Shown here piece by piece: positions 61,593-61,662 of a stretch of 61,662 nt of DNA. The notes below the pieces were generated by a model, which made no database searches, was not told where the DNA came from, and saw only the letters and a program-made list of their open reading frames with translations. How positions within the stretch are numbered: the stretch's first letter is position 1; each line of letters opens with the position of its first letter. A program made the position numbers and the translations under genes. This DNA is from Gillisia sp. (GTDB lineage: Bacteria > Bacteroidota > Bacteroidia > Flavobacteriales > Flavobacteriaceae), in assembly GCA_024635655.1 (NCBI GenBank), contig JAGXIL010000046.1:1-61662 (forward strand), given 5' to 3'.

Positions 61593-61662
61593 TTAACTTC
61601 TGTTTTTCTTCTTCGCTTCTTTCGCAGCGCGCTTTTCTTTCAAAGTCAGTACAGCTTCTTTC
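61593..61662 (-). CDS. C-terminal end of a basic protein, cut by the window
   Basis: Only the last 23 codons are inside the window: a lysine/alanine-rich tail (KEAVLTLKEKRAAKEAKKKN then RS and TAA at 61593-61595). It converges on the epimerase gene, whose stop is 10 bp away. The composition is typical of a disordered C-terminus of a nucleic acid-binding protein, but the gene cannot be identified. Confidence 0.5.
   Translation of the reverse strand, partial: KEAVLTLKEKRAAKEAKKKNRS

Noticed and set aside
1..61662. Possible genome-wide recoding of TAG as a sense codon
   Set aside because: Several ordinary genes here end at TAG in the expected place (2690, 34988, 36792, 44133, 46301), so TAG is a normal stop; the two in-frame TAG codons are treated as local mutations.
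1..61662. tRNA, rRNA or tmRNA genes
   Set aside because: No stretch shows a T-loop GTTCGAATC-type box with matching arms; none is called. A covariance model search would be decisive.

Overview
The window is a stretch of chromosome from a marine-type member of the Bacteroidota, most likely Flavobacteriaceae in the Gramella/Salegentibacter neighbourhood (inferred from gene families and DNA style, not from a database search). Signs of this are AT-rich DNA, few strong Shine-Dalgarno sites, several -7 boxes of the TAnnTTTG type, and lineage-typical genes: DUF5606, a large S41 lipoprotein, secreted proteins with GIGT..P...LD repeats, and a CtaA/COX15 heme A synthase. No rRNA, tRNA, CRISPR array, complete insertion sequence or prophage is visible.

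Layout. Positions 1-8.5 kb are accessory: a lipoprotein protease, then short one-gene units (DUF3784, GNAT) separated by gene-free spacers with inverted repeats. Two consecutive genes here are each broken by a single in-frame TAG: a secreted protein at 3614-4237 and an FtsX/MacB-type ABC permease at 4512-6848. The permease has an apparent sigma-54 promoter with two tandem palindromes about 85 and 105 bp upstream of the predicted start of transcription. Positions 8.5-20 kb hold an M28 peptidase, a membrane endonuclease/exonuclease/phosphatase protein, a 618-residue PLP enzyme, a RibD-like/methyltransferase/DinB-like trio, an APC permease fused to two UspA-like domains, and a DUF2256-photolyase/cryptochrome pair. 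The photolyase lacks the cysteines that hold the iron-sulfur cluster in its family.

Positions 20-29 kb run mostly on the minus strand: DUF3140, DUF2945 and GAPDH, an MlaEFD-like lipid transport operon, mazG, DUF5606, peptide deformylase and ruvX. Then dapD and a lipopolysaccharide/cell-surface glycan cluster (30.0-36.2 kb: GT2, GT9, LPS-kinase-like, GT4, FkbM, GT4) run into tsaC, cca and ctaA. Positions 39-48 kb hold a pRiA4b-like protein, a nucleoid-associated protein, an unassigned conserved protein with kinase-like motifs, an ABC exporter, uvrB, a secreted repeat protein and hsp20. The last part (48-61.6 kb) holds a DUF2254 membrane protein, a DUF885/CocE hydrolase pair, dsbD-tilS, a pabB interrupted by a purine-rich repeat insertion, an FMN reductase, a DEAD-box helicase and an aldose epimerase, and ends inside a minus-strand gene.

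Most of the window is ordinary housekeeping and envelope biology. The parts most worth a second look are the sigma-54/tandem-operator region with the paired amber mutations, the cluster-less photolyase, the repeat insertion in pabB, the apparently duplicated PLP enzyme, and the unassigned kinase-like protein.
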